A stretch of DNA of 64,000 bases, from the NCBI RefSeq assembly GCF_003054705.1, contig NZ_QAYX01000024.1, forward strand, positions 434,001-498,000. The letters run 5' to 3'. Of the stretch, positions 9,294 to 16,469 are shown piece by piece. The notes beneath the pieces are model-generated. The model was given only the letters and a program-made list of their open reading frames with translations. It had not been told where the DNA came from and ran no database searches. The position numbers and the translations under genes are program-made. Each line of letters starts with the position of its first letter. Within the stretch, counting starts at the first letter, position 1. This DNA comes from Opitutus sp. ER46. Lineage in GTDB: Bacteria > Verrucomicrobiota > Verrucomicrobiia > Opitutales > Opitutaceae.

Positions 9294-9686
9294 ATGAAAA
9301 AACTCCTCCAGCGCCCGGCCGCTGCGGCGGCTTCTGTCGATGCCGATATTGGCGACCTGCTGCTCCGCGTGACGGGGTTTGTGCCCGCGGCGGAGTATCA
9401 TCCTTTCGTCGTGAGCGTGGCCCGCCGCCTGGGGCTCAAGGGCTGGATCCGCCATGATGCCGCGGGCGCGCTCATCCGCGCCGAGGGTTACGAACGCGAG
9501 CTGGCGCGCCTCGTGCGCGCGCTTCGGGACGACGCTCCGCCGGGTACTCGCGTGCGCAGCTTTGATCCGCAGGTGATCACCGCGGACATGCCGCCGGTGG
9601 GCGACTGGTTCGTGGCGCTCGTGGAGGAGCCCATCGCGTATCCGGCGTCCGCGACTCCGACCGTGGCGGTGGCCGACGTGGCCTGA
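9294..9686 (+). CDS. Degenerate acylphosphatase-like protein
   Basis: 130 residues. Residues about 20-100 follow the acylphosphatase fold pattern (RVTGFVPAAEYHPFV, then ARRLGLKGWIRHD, EGYERELARL, PPGTRV). The two catalytic positions differ: the loop Arg of GxGFR is replaced by His (EYHPF) and the Asn of GWxRN is His (GWIRH). The wording resembles the HypF N-terminal domain as much as a free enzyme. It is probably a structural or binding relative rather than an active acylphosphatase. It stands alone between the HupE-like gene and the cytochrome c maturation operon, which may be coincidental. Confidence 0.6.
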   Translation: MKKLLQRPAAAAASVDADIGDLLLRVTGFVPAAEYHPFVVSVARRLGLKGWIRHDAAGALIRAEGYERELARLVRALRDDAPPGTRVRSFDPQVITADMPPVGDWFVALVEEPIAYPASATPTVAVADVA

Positions 9687-9899
9687 GCGCGCTGGGGGGG
9701 CGTTACTTCACCTACCGTCGCGCGGGCGCGGCTGGAGCCGGTGCCCCGCGCGCGGCGCTGAGAATCTGCCGCGGCGGCGAAGTCGATTCTGCGGCCGCCG
9801 GTCCGTTCATCCCGTGGAACAGGCCGCCTCCCGGGCCGCCCACAATTTCCGCCCGCTTCCCCGCAAGAACTGCGGAGCGAGTGGGGTGGGCGTGTGGCA

Positions 9900-9919
9900 G
9901 ATTAGCAAACGAGCTAATC
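9900..9919. promoter_or_regulatory. Inverted repeat upstream of the resB operon
   Basis: GATTAGC-N6-GCTAATC is a perfect 7-bp inverted repeat that ends 13 bp before the lipoprotein start at 9933. Its AT-rich arms stand out in a GC-rich gap of 246 bp. It is a candidate operator or 5' UTR hairpin for the cytochrome c maturation operon; the binding protein is unknown. No gene is supported in the rest of the gap. Confidence 0.4.
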
Positions 9920-9932
9920 CTCACCGCAAAAA

Positions 9933-10652
9933 ATGCAGCCCACACCCACCCTGCCGCCCTGCGTGCCGTCCCCCCGCGCCCGGGTCTGGACCACTTCGCT
10001 TCACGCTTTCCTCTTCCTCGCCCTGCTGGGGCTGGCCGCGTGCCGGGACCCGAAGGTCACCGCCTATCGTGCGCCCAAGGACGCTCCCAGTCCCGCGGCC
10101 AAGTCGCCCCACGGCAACATGGCGGCTCCGGGGGGCGCGAGCGCTCCCGCCGGCATGGGCGGCACGGGCATGCCGGCCACCGGTGACCTCCAGGTTGCGA
10201 CCGGTCACAGCCTCACTTGGACCGCCCCGGCGGGTTGGGAGTCCCGCCAGGGCAGCACGATGCGCAAGGCCACCTTTGCTGTCCTTGGGGCCGACGGTGC
10301 CTCGGCCGATCTCGCGATCACGGCCTTCCCGGGCGATGTGGGCGGCGATGCCGCGAACGTGAACCGGTGGCGCGGCCAGCTCGGGCTGGCGCCCGTGAGC
10401 GAGGCCGACGCGCTCGCCGCGATCGAGCGTTTCGAGGCCAACGGGCTCAAGGTCGGGGTCGTCGACCTCGTCGACCGCACCGCGCAGAACCCGGTGCACA
10501 TGCTCGGCGGCATCGTGCCGTTCGAGGGCGCGACCTGGTTCTTCAAACTCACCGGGCCCGACGCCGTCGTCGCGCCCGCCAAGCCGGCGTTTCTCGCCTT
10601 CATGCGTTCCGTCAAACCCGCCGCCGCCGCGCCGGCTCCCGCCACGCCATGA
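9933..10652 (+). CDS. Lipoprotein of unknown function at the head of the resB-ccsA operon
   Basis: 239 residues. The N-terminus has a hydrophobic segment ending in a lipobox (LGLAAC, Cys37), then a low-complexity Ala/Pro/Gly/Met-rich linker (about 45-85). A compact domain follows (about 88-225) with TWTAPAGWE, GGDAANVNRWRGQLG and TWFFKLTGP. Secretion and membrane anchoring are clear; the function is not recognised. The stop overlaps the resB start (ATGA at 10649-10652), so translation is coupled and a role in cytochrome c assembly or haem delivery is likely, but this is inferred from position only. Confidence 0.75.
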   Translation: MQPTPTLPPCVPSPRARVWTTSLHAFLFLALLGLAACRDPKVTAYRAPKDAPSPAAKSPHGNMAAPGGASAPAGMGGTGMPATGDLQVATGHSLTWTAPAGWESRQGSTMRKATFAVLGADGASADLAITAFPGDVGGDAANVNRWRGQLGLAPVSEADALAAIERFEANGLKVGVVDLVDRTAQNPVHMLGGIVPFEGATWFFKLTGPDAVVAPAKPAFLAFMRSVKPAAAAPAPATP

Positions 10653-11812
10653 AGTCGCTCCTGCTCTCCCTCCGCGACGTGCTCGTCTCGCTGAAGCTCA
10701 CCGTCGTGCTGCTGGTCTTCAGCATGCTGCTGGTGTTCGTCGCCACGCTGGACCAGGTGAACCTCGGCATCTGGGCGGTGCAGGCGAAGTACTTTCGCTC
10801 CTTCATCGTGTATTCGCGGATCGGAGACCTCACGATCCCGATCTTCCCCGGCGGCTACCTCGTGGGCGGCCTCCTCCTGGCCAACCTCATCGCCGGGCAC
10901 ATCTACCGCTGGGGTTTCCAGCTGCGCAAAGCCGGCATCATCCTCACGCACTTCGGCCTGATCCTCCTGCTCGTCGGCGAACTGCTCAGCGGCCTCTGGC
11001 AGAAGGAGTACCACCTGCGGCTCAGCGAGGGTGAAACCCGCAGCTACGCCGAGAGCTTCCGCGAGAACGAACTCGTGATCATGGACATCACCGACCCCAA
11101 GTTCGACGACGTCGTGGCCCTTCCCGAGCCGCTTCTCGCCCGCAAGGCCGAGGTCCAGCACCCCCGCCTGCCGTTCCGCGTCGTGCCCAAGGCCTATTAT
11201 CCCAACGCCGATCTGCTCCGGCGCACCGACGCTACGCGTCCCGCGGTCGCGACCACTGGTTTCGGCACCACCCTCGACGCGATTCCGCAGCCGGTCACGC
11301 ATCGCGAGGACCAGCGCAACCTGCCGGCCGCGTTCGTCGAACTCGTCGCCCCGGACCAATCCCTCGGGACGTTCCTCGTCTCGCTCCAGCTCGTGATGCC
11401 GCAGGACTTTACCTACGGCGGCCGCACCTGGCGGATCATGCTGCGCACCGCCCGCGCGTACTACCCGTTCTCGCTCAAGCTCCTGAAGTTCACGCACGAC
11501 CGCTATCCCGGCACCGAGATTCCCAAGAACTTCTCCAGCCGGCTGCGGCTGCAGACGCCGGATGGCCGCGATGACCGCGAGGTCCTCGTGTACATGAACA
11601 ACCCGCTGCGCTACGCGGGCCTCACGTTCTACCAGGCGGGCTTTGAGAACAACGACACCACCACCGTCCTCCAGGTCGTGCGCAATCCGTCCTGGCTGAT
11701 CCCGTACATCGCCTGCGCGCTCATGTCCCTCGGCCTGCTCGTCCAGTTCTCGATCCATCTCGTTGGCTTCGCGCGCCGCCGCCGCCGCGCGCCGCAACCC
11801 GCCGCCGCCTGA
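10649..11812 (+). CDS. resB: ResB-like cytochrome c maturation protein (System II)
   Basis: 387 residues starting at the ATG that overlaps the lipoprotein stop. An N-terminal amphipathic/transmembrane pair (LVSLKLTVVLLVFSMLLVFVAT), two more helices (GGYLVGGLLLANLIAG, ILTHFGLILLLVGELLSG), a periplasmic domain of about 230 residues, and a final helix (WLIPYIACALMSLGLLVQF) match ResB/Ccs1. The NPLRYAGLTFYQAGF motif before the last helix is typical of the family. With CcsA next to it, it forms the membrane haem-cytochrome c synthase that attaches haem to CxxCH motifs, fitting the multihaem cytochromes upstream. It is slightly shorter than many ResB proteins. Confidence 0.9.
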   Translation: MKSLLLSLRDVLVSLKLTVVLLVFSMLLVFVATLDQVNLGIWAVQAKYFRSFIVYSRIGDLTIPIFPGGYLVGGLLLANLIAGHIYRWGFQLRKAGIILTHFGLILLLVGELLSGLWQKEYHLRLSEGETRSYAESFRENELVIMDITDPKFDDVVALPEPLLARKAEVQHPRLPFRVVPKAYYPNADLLRRTDATRPAVATTGFGTTLDAIPQPVTHREDQRNLPAAFVELVAPDQSLGTFLVSLQLVMPQDFTYGGRTWRIMLRTARAYYPFSLKLLKFTHDRYPGTEIPKNFSSRLRLQTPDGRDDREVLVYMNNPLRYAGLTFYQAGFENNDTTTVLQVVRNPSWLIPYIACALMSLGLLVQFSIHLVGFARRRRRAPQPAAA

Positions 11813-11823
11813 CTCTGCCGCCC

Positions 11824-13674
11824 ATGAAGAAGCTCTTTGCTCCCGCGCTCGTTTTCCTGGCCGTGCTGGTCGTCGGGTTCACGCTCCTCGCCCCGCGCAA
11901 TCCCGACGAGTACGACGTCGTGGGCTTCAGTCGCCTGCCGACGCTCGTCAACGGTCGCGTCAAGCCGCTCGACACCGTCGCGCGCACCACGCTCCTCGTG
12001 CTCCAGGGGCGGCAGACCGTGCGCACCCTCGAGGGGCGGCGGCTTACGCCGGCGGAGTGGCTGCTCGATGTCCTGTACCGGCCGGAGCAGGCGAGCACGT
12101 ATCCGGTGTTCGAGATCGTGAATCCCGACCTGCTCGCGCTGCTCGATCTCACGCCGGAGCAGGGCGTGCGCGGCAAGCGCTTCTCCGCCGCCCAGTTTTC
12201 GCCCCGGCTGGCCGAACTGGACCGGCAGGCGCGGCTGGCCGACGACGTGGCCGCGAACACGCGCACCGGCTTCCAGCAGGCCGTCGTGCAACTGCGCAGC
12301 GCGGTCATCCTCTACCAGCGGTTGCAGGCGAGCCTCATGCCGCCGGGCGACGCCCACTATTTCGAGCAGTTCGCCAAACTGCCCGCTGCGCTCAACGGTC
12401 CGCGCGCCCCGGGCATGAACCGGCCGCAGGATCCGGCGGCGGCGCAGCTCGTCCTCGAGCTCAATCGCGCGTTCACGGTGATGGATGCCGACGGCTACCT
12501 GCGCCCGATTCCGGGCGCCGGCGACATGGCGAACCTCGCCGCTTGGCAGACCGAGGGCGGCTCGCTTGCGGCGTCGGTCGCCAGCGGACAGTTCAATCCC
12601 GCGGCGCTCACGTACGCCGATCTGGGCCGCGCCTGGCGCGACCGCCAGCCCGAGGCCTTCAATCGCGCGGTGCGCGACTACCGCGGCCGGCTCGAGAGCG
12701 GTATTCCGGCGCTGCTGCGCAAGTGCGACGTCGAGTGGCGCTTCAATGGCGCCCAGCCGTTCTACTCCAGCATGCTGATCTACGTCGTGGCGTTTCTCGC
12801 CGCGGTGGTCTCGTGGCTCCGCTGGCCCGAGGCGCTCGGCCGCGTCGCGTTTGGCCTGGTCGCGCTCGCGTTTGTCGTATCCACCGTGGGGATTCTCACC
12901 CGCATGTGGCTCGAGGCGCGGCCGCCGGTGACCAACCTCTACTCGTCCGCGCTGTTCGTGGGCTGGGGGGCGGTGGCGCTCTGCCTGGTACTCGAGCGGA
13001 TGCATCGGAACGCGATCGGCAGCGCCGCCGCCGGCTTGATCGGCTTCGCCTCGTTGCTCGTCGCGCACCATCTCGCGCTCGGCGGCGACACGCTCGAGAT
13101 GATGCGCGCGGTCCTTGACTCCAACTTCTGGCTCGCGACCCACGTCGTCACCATCGCGGTTGGCTACTCAGCGACGTTCCTCGCCGGCTTCCTGGCCATC
13201 ATCTACGTGCTGCGCGGCGTGCTCACGCGTTCGCTCGATCCGCGCACGGCCGACGCGCTGGCGCGCATGATCTACGGCATCGTCTGTTTCGCCACGCTGT
13301 TCAGCTTCATCGGTACCGTGCTCGGCGGCATCTGGGCTGACCAGTCCTGGGGCCGGTTCTGGGGGTGGGACCCGAAGGAAAATGGCGCGCTCATCCTGGT
13401 CCTCTGGAACGCCGTGATCCTGCACGCCCGCTGGGGTGGCCTGGTCCGCCAGCGCGGCCTCGCCGTCCTGGCGATCGCCGGCAACATCGTCACCGCCTGG
13501 AGCTGGTTTGGCGTGAACATGCTCGGCGTCGGCCTGCACAGCTACGGCTTCATGAACTCCGCCTTCTGGGCCCTCATTGGTTTTGTCGCCAGCCAGGTGG
13601 CGCTCATCGCGCTCGCCGGGGTGCCGCTGGCCCACTGGCGGAGCTTCCGCGCCGGCCCCGCCGCCCAGGGCTGA
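11824..13674 (+). CDS. ccsA: CcsA/ResC-like haem-handling cytochrome c synthase subunit
   Basis: 616 residues, starting 11 bp after resB. A first helix is followed by a large periplasmic domain (about 30-310; RLPTLVNGRVKPLDTVART). Then come about eight helices holding the tryptophan-rich haem motif (WGRFWGWDPKENGAL) and conserved histidines in flanking helices (ATHVVTIAVGYSATF; GVNMLGVGLHSYGF). This is the CcsA/ResC family; the long N-terminal periplasmic part is seen in Bacteroidota and Verrucomicrobiota relatives. It exports and presents haem together with ResB. The three-gene operon 9933-13674 is a complete System II module. Confidence 0.9.
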   Translation: MKKLFAPALVFLAVLVVGFTLLAPRNPDEYDVVGFSRLPTLVNGRVKPLDTVARTTLLVLQGRQTVRTLEGRRLTPAEWLLDVLYRPEQASTYPVFEIVNPDLLALLDLTPEQGVRGKRFSAAQFSPRLAELDRQARLADDVAANTRTGFQQAVVQLRSAVILYQRLQASLMPPGDAHYFEQFAKLPAALNGPRAPGMNRPQDPAAAQLVLELNRAFTVMDADGYLRPIPGAGDMANLAAWQTEGGSLAASVASGQFNPAALTYADLGRAWRDRQPEAFNRAVRDYRGRLESGIPALLRKCDVEWRFNGAQPFYSSMLIYVVAFLAAVVSWLRWPEALGRVAFGLVALAFVVSTVGILTRMWLEARPPVTNLYSSALFVGWGAVALCLVLERMHRNAIGSAAAGLIGFASLLVAHHLALGGDTLEMMRAVLDSNFWLATHVVTIAVGYSATFLAGFLAIIYVLRGVLTRSLDPRTADALARMIYGIVCFATLFSFIGTVLGGIWADQSWGRFWGWDPKENGALILVLWNAVILHARWGGLVRQRGLAVLAIAGNIVTAWSWFGVNMLGVGLHSYGFMNSAFWALIGFVASQVALIALAGVPLAHWRSFRAGPAAQG

Positions 13675-13837
13675 GACCGCCACCGCTGCCGGGGGCGCGC
13701 GGGTTCACACCGCGTTTGCCTGACTTCGTCCCAACTCCGTTGGCGATCCCCCGGGGCGCCGCTGGTATGCCAGCGTGCGCTCAACCTCTCTTTCCACCTA
13801 CCAGCGGCCTGCGACCGACCCGCATTCTCCGGAGCTC

Positions 13838-14413
13838 ATGGACCTCGTCGATCGCGCCCGCATCGGCGACCTGGACGCCCAGTCCGAGCTCGTGCGGCGG
13901 TACACGCCGCGGATCAGCGGGTTCGTCCGCCCCATCGTGGGCCAGCCGAGCGCCGTGGAGGATGTGGTCCAGATGGTCTTCATCAAGATGGTCCGGCGCT
14001 TCAAACTGCTCCGGAACTCGGCCGCCTTCGAGTCGTGGCTGTTCCGGTTGGCGCGCAACACCGCCCTCGACTCGATCCGGCGCCGGCGGTGCCGGCCGGT
14101 GACGGTGGACGACGAGATCGAGCTGGAGCGCGCCGCGGACACCAGCAGCGAGCGGGTGATCGGTGAAATCCAGGAGGCTTTTGAACTGGCGGTGCGGCGG
14201 CTGAACCCGATCGACCGGGAACTCGTCCGCATGATCGTCGAGGGTCACAGCTACAGCATCGCCGCCGAACGCTCGGGCCTGACCGTCGGCGCGGTCAAGG
14301 TGCGGCTCTGCCGGGTGCGGCCCTTCCTGCGCTGCAGTGTCGGCGGCGAAACCGGCGCGCGTCTCCCCGAAACCGCGGTTTACGCACCGCCGCGCCGCCG
14401 CGCGGCGGCGTGA
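13838..14413 (+). CDS. ECF-type RNA polymerase sigma factor
   Basis: 191 residues from the ATG at 13838, which has a GGAG element just upstream; a GTG at 13775 would add 21 unconserved residues. Region 2 is seen in DLDAQSELVRRYTPRISGFV, DVVQMVFIKM and ESWLFRLARNTALDSIRRR, and region 4 in AVRRLNPIDRELVRMIVEGHSYSIAAERSGLTVGAVKVRL. Sigma-70-family ECF factors direct RNA polymerase to stress or envelope promoters. No anti-sigma gene is next to it. The C-terminal tail (about 25 residues, Arg/Ala-rich) is unusual. It is followed by repeats and a paired hairpin. Confidence 0.85.
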   Translation: MDLVDRARIGDLDAQSELVRRYTPRISGFVRPIVGQPSAVEDVVQMVFIKMVRRFKLLRNSAAFESWLFRLARNTALDSIRRRRCRPVTVDDEIELERAADTSSERVIGEIQEAFELAVRRLNPIDRELVRMIVEGHSYSIAAERSGLTVGAVKVRLCRVRPFLRCSVGGETGARLPETAVYAPPRRRAAA

Positions 14414-14414
14414 G

Positions 14415-14700
14415 CGCCGGAGGCCGGAAGCCAGAGGTCGGAGGCCGGAAGCCGGAAGCCGACCCCAATGGAGATAACTAGCCAAATCTGGCTAGTTACG
14501 TCCGATAACTAGCCAGATTTGGCTAGTTATCTCCCGCCGTCCGACAGCGGACTTCTGATTTTTGTCTTCTGTCTTCCGGCCTCTGACTGCGTCCGGCCTG
14601 GATTCTGGTCTCAGGCTTCCGGCTTCCGCCTTCGGCTTCTGACATCTGACGTCTGACTTCTGACATCTGGCCTCAGGCCTCAGGCTTCAGGCTTCGATGC
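14415..14700. repeat. Heptamer repeat tract interrupted by a paired hairpin
   Basis: Heptamers of the RGARGYC type run in one orientation at 14415-14462 and in the other (CTTCTGA, CATCTGA, CTTCCGG) at 14555-14700, on both sides of the paired hairpin at 14471-14533. The orientation switch around the hairpin is visible directly. The minus-strand frame ending at 14680 takes its last codons from this tract. Confidence 0.8.
14471..14533. repeat. Paired hairpin, copy 1 (GATAAC-TA-GCC core)
   Basis: Two mirror-image hairpins lie side by side. The first is GATAACTAGCC-AAATCT-GGCTAGTTA, the second GATAACTAGCC-AGATTT-GGCTAGTTATC. The second is nearly the reverse complement of the first, so the whole 63 bp can also fold as one long stem bounded by GAGATAAC and GTTATCTC. 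A second copy at 16376-16438 keeps the GCCAAATCTGGC core but changes the outer stem with compensating bases. Confidence 0.8.
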
Positions 14701-14949
14701 GGCCAGCGGGGAGAACGCCGCGAAGAAGTCGGCCAGTCCGCGTACGTAGATCGCACGCGATTCCGCTTCAGCGATGGGTTGGTCACGAGGCGCCGCAACG
14801 AGCCGCTCGGGCAAGGCGTGAGTCGCGTGTCCGCGCGGGGCATCGGCAGTCTGCAGCACATCCGTGTGCGGCGGCGCGGCCGTGCCGGCAGAAACACCTG
14901 TCGCGCGCGGCGCGGTCCTCAGGGAGGTGGAAGTGAGTGGTAGGGACAT
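14680..14949 (-). CDS. Small protein of unknown function downstream of the sigma-factor gene
   Basis: 89 residues, beginning MSLPLTSTSLRTAPRATG and ending LAASKPEA, the last codons lying in the heptamer repeat. No motif, signal peptide or membrane segment is recognised. It is last in a minus-strand series after the sigma factor (16029-15475), a membrane protein (15461-15087) and a possible 24-residue peptide. Codon use looks ordinary, but the short length and repeat-derived end make this a tentative call. Confidence 0.35.
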   Translation of the reverse strand: MSLPLTSTSLRTAPRATGVSAGTAAPPHTDVLQTADAPRGHATHALPERLVAAPRDQPIAEAESRAIYVRGLADFFAAFSPLAASKPEA

Positions 14950-14972
14950 GCGGGCAGGGAGGCGCGATTCGC

Positions 14973-15047
14973 TCAATCGCCGGCGGAGGATCCGTCGATG
15001 GCGACGAGGAGCGTCAGCAGACAGATCAGGAGGACGGCGAAAAGCAT
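14973..15047 (-). CDS. Possible 24-residue membrane peptide
   Basis: A minus-strand ATG frame of 25 codons gives MLFAVLLICLLTLLVAIDGS then a short tail, a single hydrophobic helix. It lies 39 bp after the stop of the 15461-15087 membrane protein and 23 bp before the next small frame, in the same direction. Single-helix peptides are common next to envelope regulators, but length alone cannot prove expression. Confidence 0.25.
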   Translation of the reverse strand: MLFAVLLICLLTLLVAIDGSSAGD

Positions 15048-15086
15048 CAGGGTCTGGGAGCACCGGGCGGGGAGCGGCAAAACCGC

Positions 15087-15461
15087 TCACGGCGTCGGAG
15101 ACTTGGGCTCGTTGGTCGGGGTGTTTTCGGCGTCCGCCCACGGTGGGCGCGGCCAGTCGCCGAACCGATGGCGCATTTCCTCGCGCTGCTCGGGCGAAAG
15201 GCAGCTCCAGCGGCGGGCGAGCATGTGCTCCCGCCACGGCGGGCCGCCGAACTTGCCGCCGCGACACGGGAACCCGCCGAAGAGAATCTTGGCGAGGACG
15301 AGCAGGCCAAGCGCCTGCCAGTACGTGATGGTCTTCACGGGCAGGACGTCGGCCAGAACGCCGTTCCACAGCGCGTAGACGGCGAAGGTGAACAGCGCGA
15401 GGAAGCCGAGCACGGCGATCGGGATGAGGAAGCGATAGCGGCGGCAAGGGTGCGGATTCAT
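15087..15461 (-). CDS. Small membrane protein in the sigma-factor operon
   Basis: 124 residues. Two hydrophobic helices (FLIPIAVLGFLALFTFAVYALW and ALGLLVLAKILFGGF) precede a soluble tail rich in Pro, Trp and Arg (WREHMLARRWSCLSPEQREEMRHRFGDWPRPPW). The tail resembles the short SPEQREEMRHRF-type helix found in proteins encoded beside some ECF sigma factors. It begins 13 bp after the sigma gene stop, so they are co-transcribed. It could be an anti-sigma-like partner, but no ZAS or other known anti-sigma motif is seen. Function unknown. Confidence 0.7.
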   Translation of the reverse strand: MNPHPCRRYRFLIPIAVLGFLALFTFAVYALWNGVLADVLPVKTITYWQALGLLVLAKILFGGFPCRGGKFGGPPWREHMLARRWSCLSPEQREEMRHRFGDWPRPPWADAENTPTNEPKSPTP

Positions 15462-15474
15462 GGTGAAAAAGGGT

Positions 15475-16029
15475 TCAGCGCGGCGGCGTGAGAAACTCGC
15501 GGCGCAGGGATTCGAGGCGGGTGCGCAGGTGCAGGACGGCGTAGCGCTTGCGCGAAAGGAGCGTGTTCACGTTCTCGCCGGTGAGCGCTGCGATGTCCTC
15601 GAACGACAGCGCCTCGAGCTCGTGCCAGACGAAGACCTGGCGCTGCTCGTCCGGCAGTTCGGCCAGCGCGGCGTGCAACTCCTCCCAGAAGCGGCGGCGC
15701 AGGTGCTCGGTGCGGGGCGTCTTGTCATCGCGCAACAACCACTCCGCCATGTCCAGCCCGTCGTCCTCGTCCTCCGCCAGGGCGTCGAGCGAGGTCGGGC
15801 TGGGTTTCCGGCGGCGGTCGATGATGCGGTTGCGGGCGACGGTGTAGAGCCACGCGCCCACCTGTTCGATGGGGCCGGAGTCGAGGGTCGTGATGAGCTG
15901 CTGCCAGACGTCCTGCAGGATGTCGTCCGCATCCGCCTGGGTCGCGACGCGCGCCCGGACGAAACGCATGAGCTGCCGCCCCACGCCGGCGACGGCCGCC
16001 GTGACGGTGGTTTTCTTGTCGGTGCTCAT
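15475..16029 (-). CDS. ECF-type RNA polymerase sigma factor
   Basis: 184 residues from the ATG at 16029 (MSTDKKTTVTAAVAGVG); upstream in-frame starts at 16143 add an unconserved lead. Region 2 (QLMRFVRARVATQADADDILQDVWQQL, GAWLYTVARNRIIDRRR) and region 4 (ALAELPDEQRQVFVWHELEALSFEDIAALTGENVNTLLSRKRYAVLHLR) are clear. The acidic linker (DALAEDEDDGLDMAEWLL) is long. It heads an operon with a small membrane protein that may act as its regulator. The 346 bp upstream hold a palindrome-ended element. Confidence 0.88.
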   Translation of the reverse strand: MSTDKKTTVTAAVAGVGRQLMRFVRARVATQADADDILQDVWQQLITTLDSGPIEQVGAWLYTVARNRIIDRRRKPSPTSLDALAEDEDDGLDMAEWLLRDDKTPRTEHLRRRFWEELHAALAELPDEQRQVFVWHELEALSFEDIAALTGENVNTLLSRKRYAVLHLRTRLESLRREFLTPPR

Positions 16030-16132
16030 GTAGGTCGGAAGCTGCCGGGCGGCATCCATTTGCCCCAGCAGACGAAAGACCCGGCACAATATTGTAAGGT
16101 CGGTCTTTTTTCCTGAGGACCGGCGCATCCAG

Positions 16133-16265
16133 GTGTCACGCAATACGTGACAAATGCCAGAGGAGCTCTGGCTGTTGTGTGCGTTGTTAATTGCGACGCA
16201 TTAATAACTAACGCGACATTCCAGGCGCGCGTCGAGGTCTGGCGCTGTCACGTATGGCGTGACAC
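16133..16265. mobile_element. MITE-like element with palindromic inverted ends
   Basis: Both ends carry the 19-bp palindrome TGTCACG-N5-CGTGACA: CAATA spacer at 16134-16152 and TATGG spacer at 16246-16264. The right copy is the reverse complement of the left with one mismatch, and the match continues inward (CCAGA on both sides), making ends of about 28 bp around a 133-bp unit without coding capacity. No target duplication is visible. Two binding sites for one regulator upstream of the sigma factor is the alternative reading. Confidence 0.5.
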
Positions 16266-16300
16266 AAAAAAGGGCGGGACCTGTGGGAGGCCCCGCCCTT
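16266..16300 (-). terminator. Rho-independent terminator on the minus strand after katA
   Basis: Read on the minus strand, AAGGGCGGG and CCCGCCCTT form a 9-bp stem with a 13-nt loop, directly followed by six T residues. It lies 170 bp beyond the catalase stop, past the paired hairpin, and is oriented to stop transcription coming from katA. Confidence 0.6.
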
Positions 16301-16375
16301 GTTGTGGGTTGTGGGAAGTGTGGGAGACCCGGGCTCGAGGCGCGCGGCAGGTGGAGTCGCGGGTGGGAGCGACTT

Positions 16376-16438
16376 GAGATAACACGCCAAATCTGGCGTA
16401 TTATCTCAGATAACGCGCCAGATTTGGCGTGTTATCTC
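16376..16438. repeat. Paired hairpin, copy 2 (GATAAC-AC-GCC core)
   Basis: Same architecture as 14471-14533: GATAACACGCC-AAATCT-GGCGTATTATC, then its mirror image GATAACGCGCC-AGATTT-GGCGTGTTATC, bounded by GAGATAAC and GTTATCTC. Relative to copy 1 the TA/TA base pairs of the stem become AC/GT or GC/GT, so pairing is kept while sequence changes. It lies between the katA stop and its terminator. Confidence 0.8.
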
Positions 16439-16469
16439 GGTTTGGCGGCGGGAGCGCCGGTGGAAGGGA

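Noticed and set aside
9712-9945. 77-residue minus-strand frame before the resB operon
   Set aside because: No motif, overlaps the operon start and the palindrome, and composition looks non-coding.
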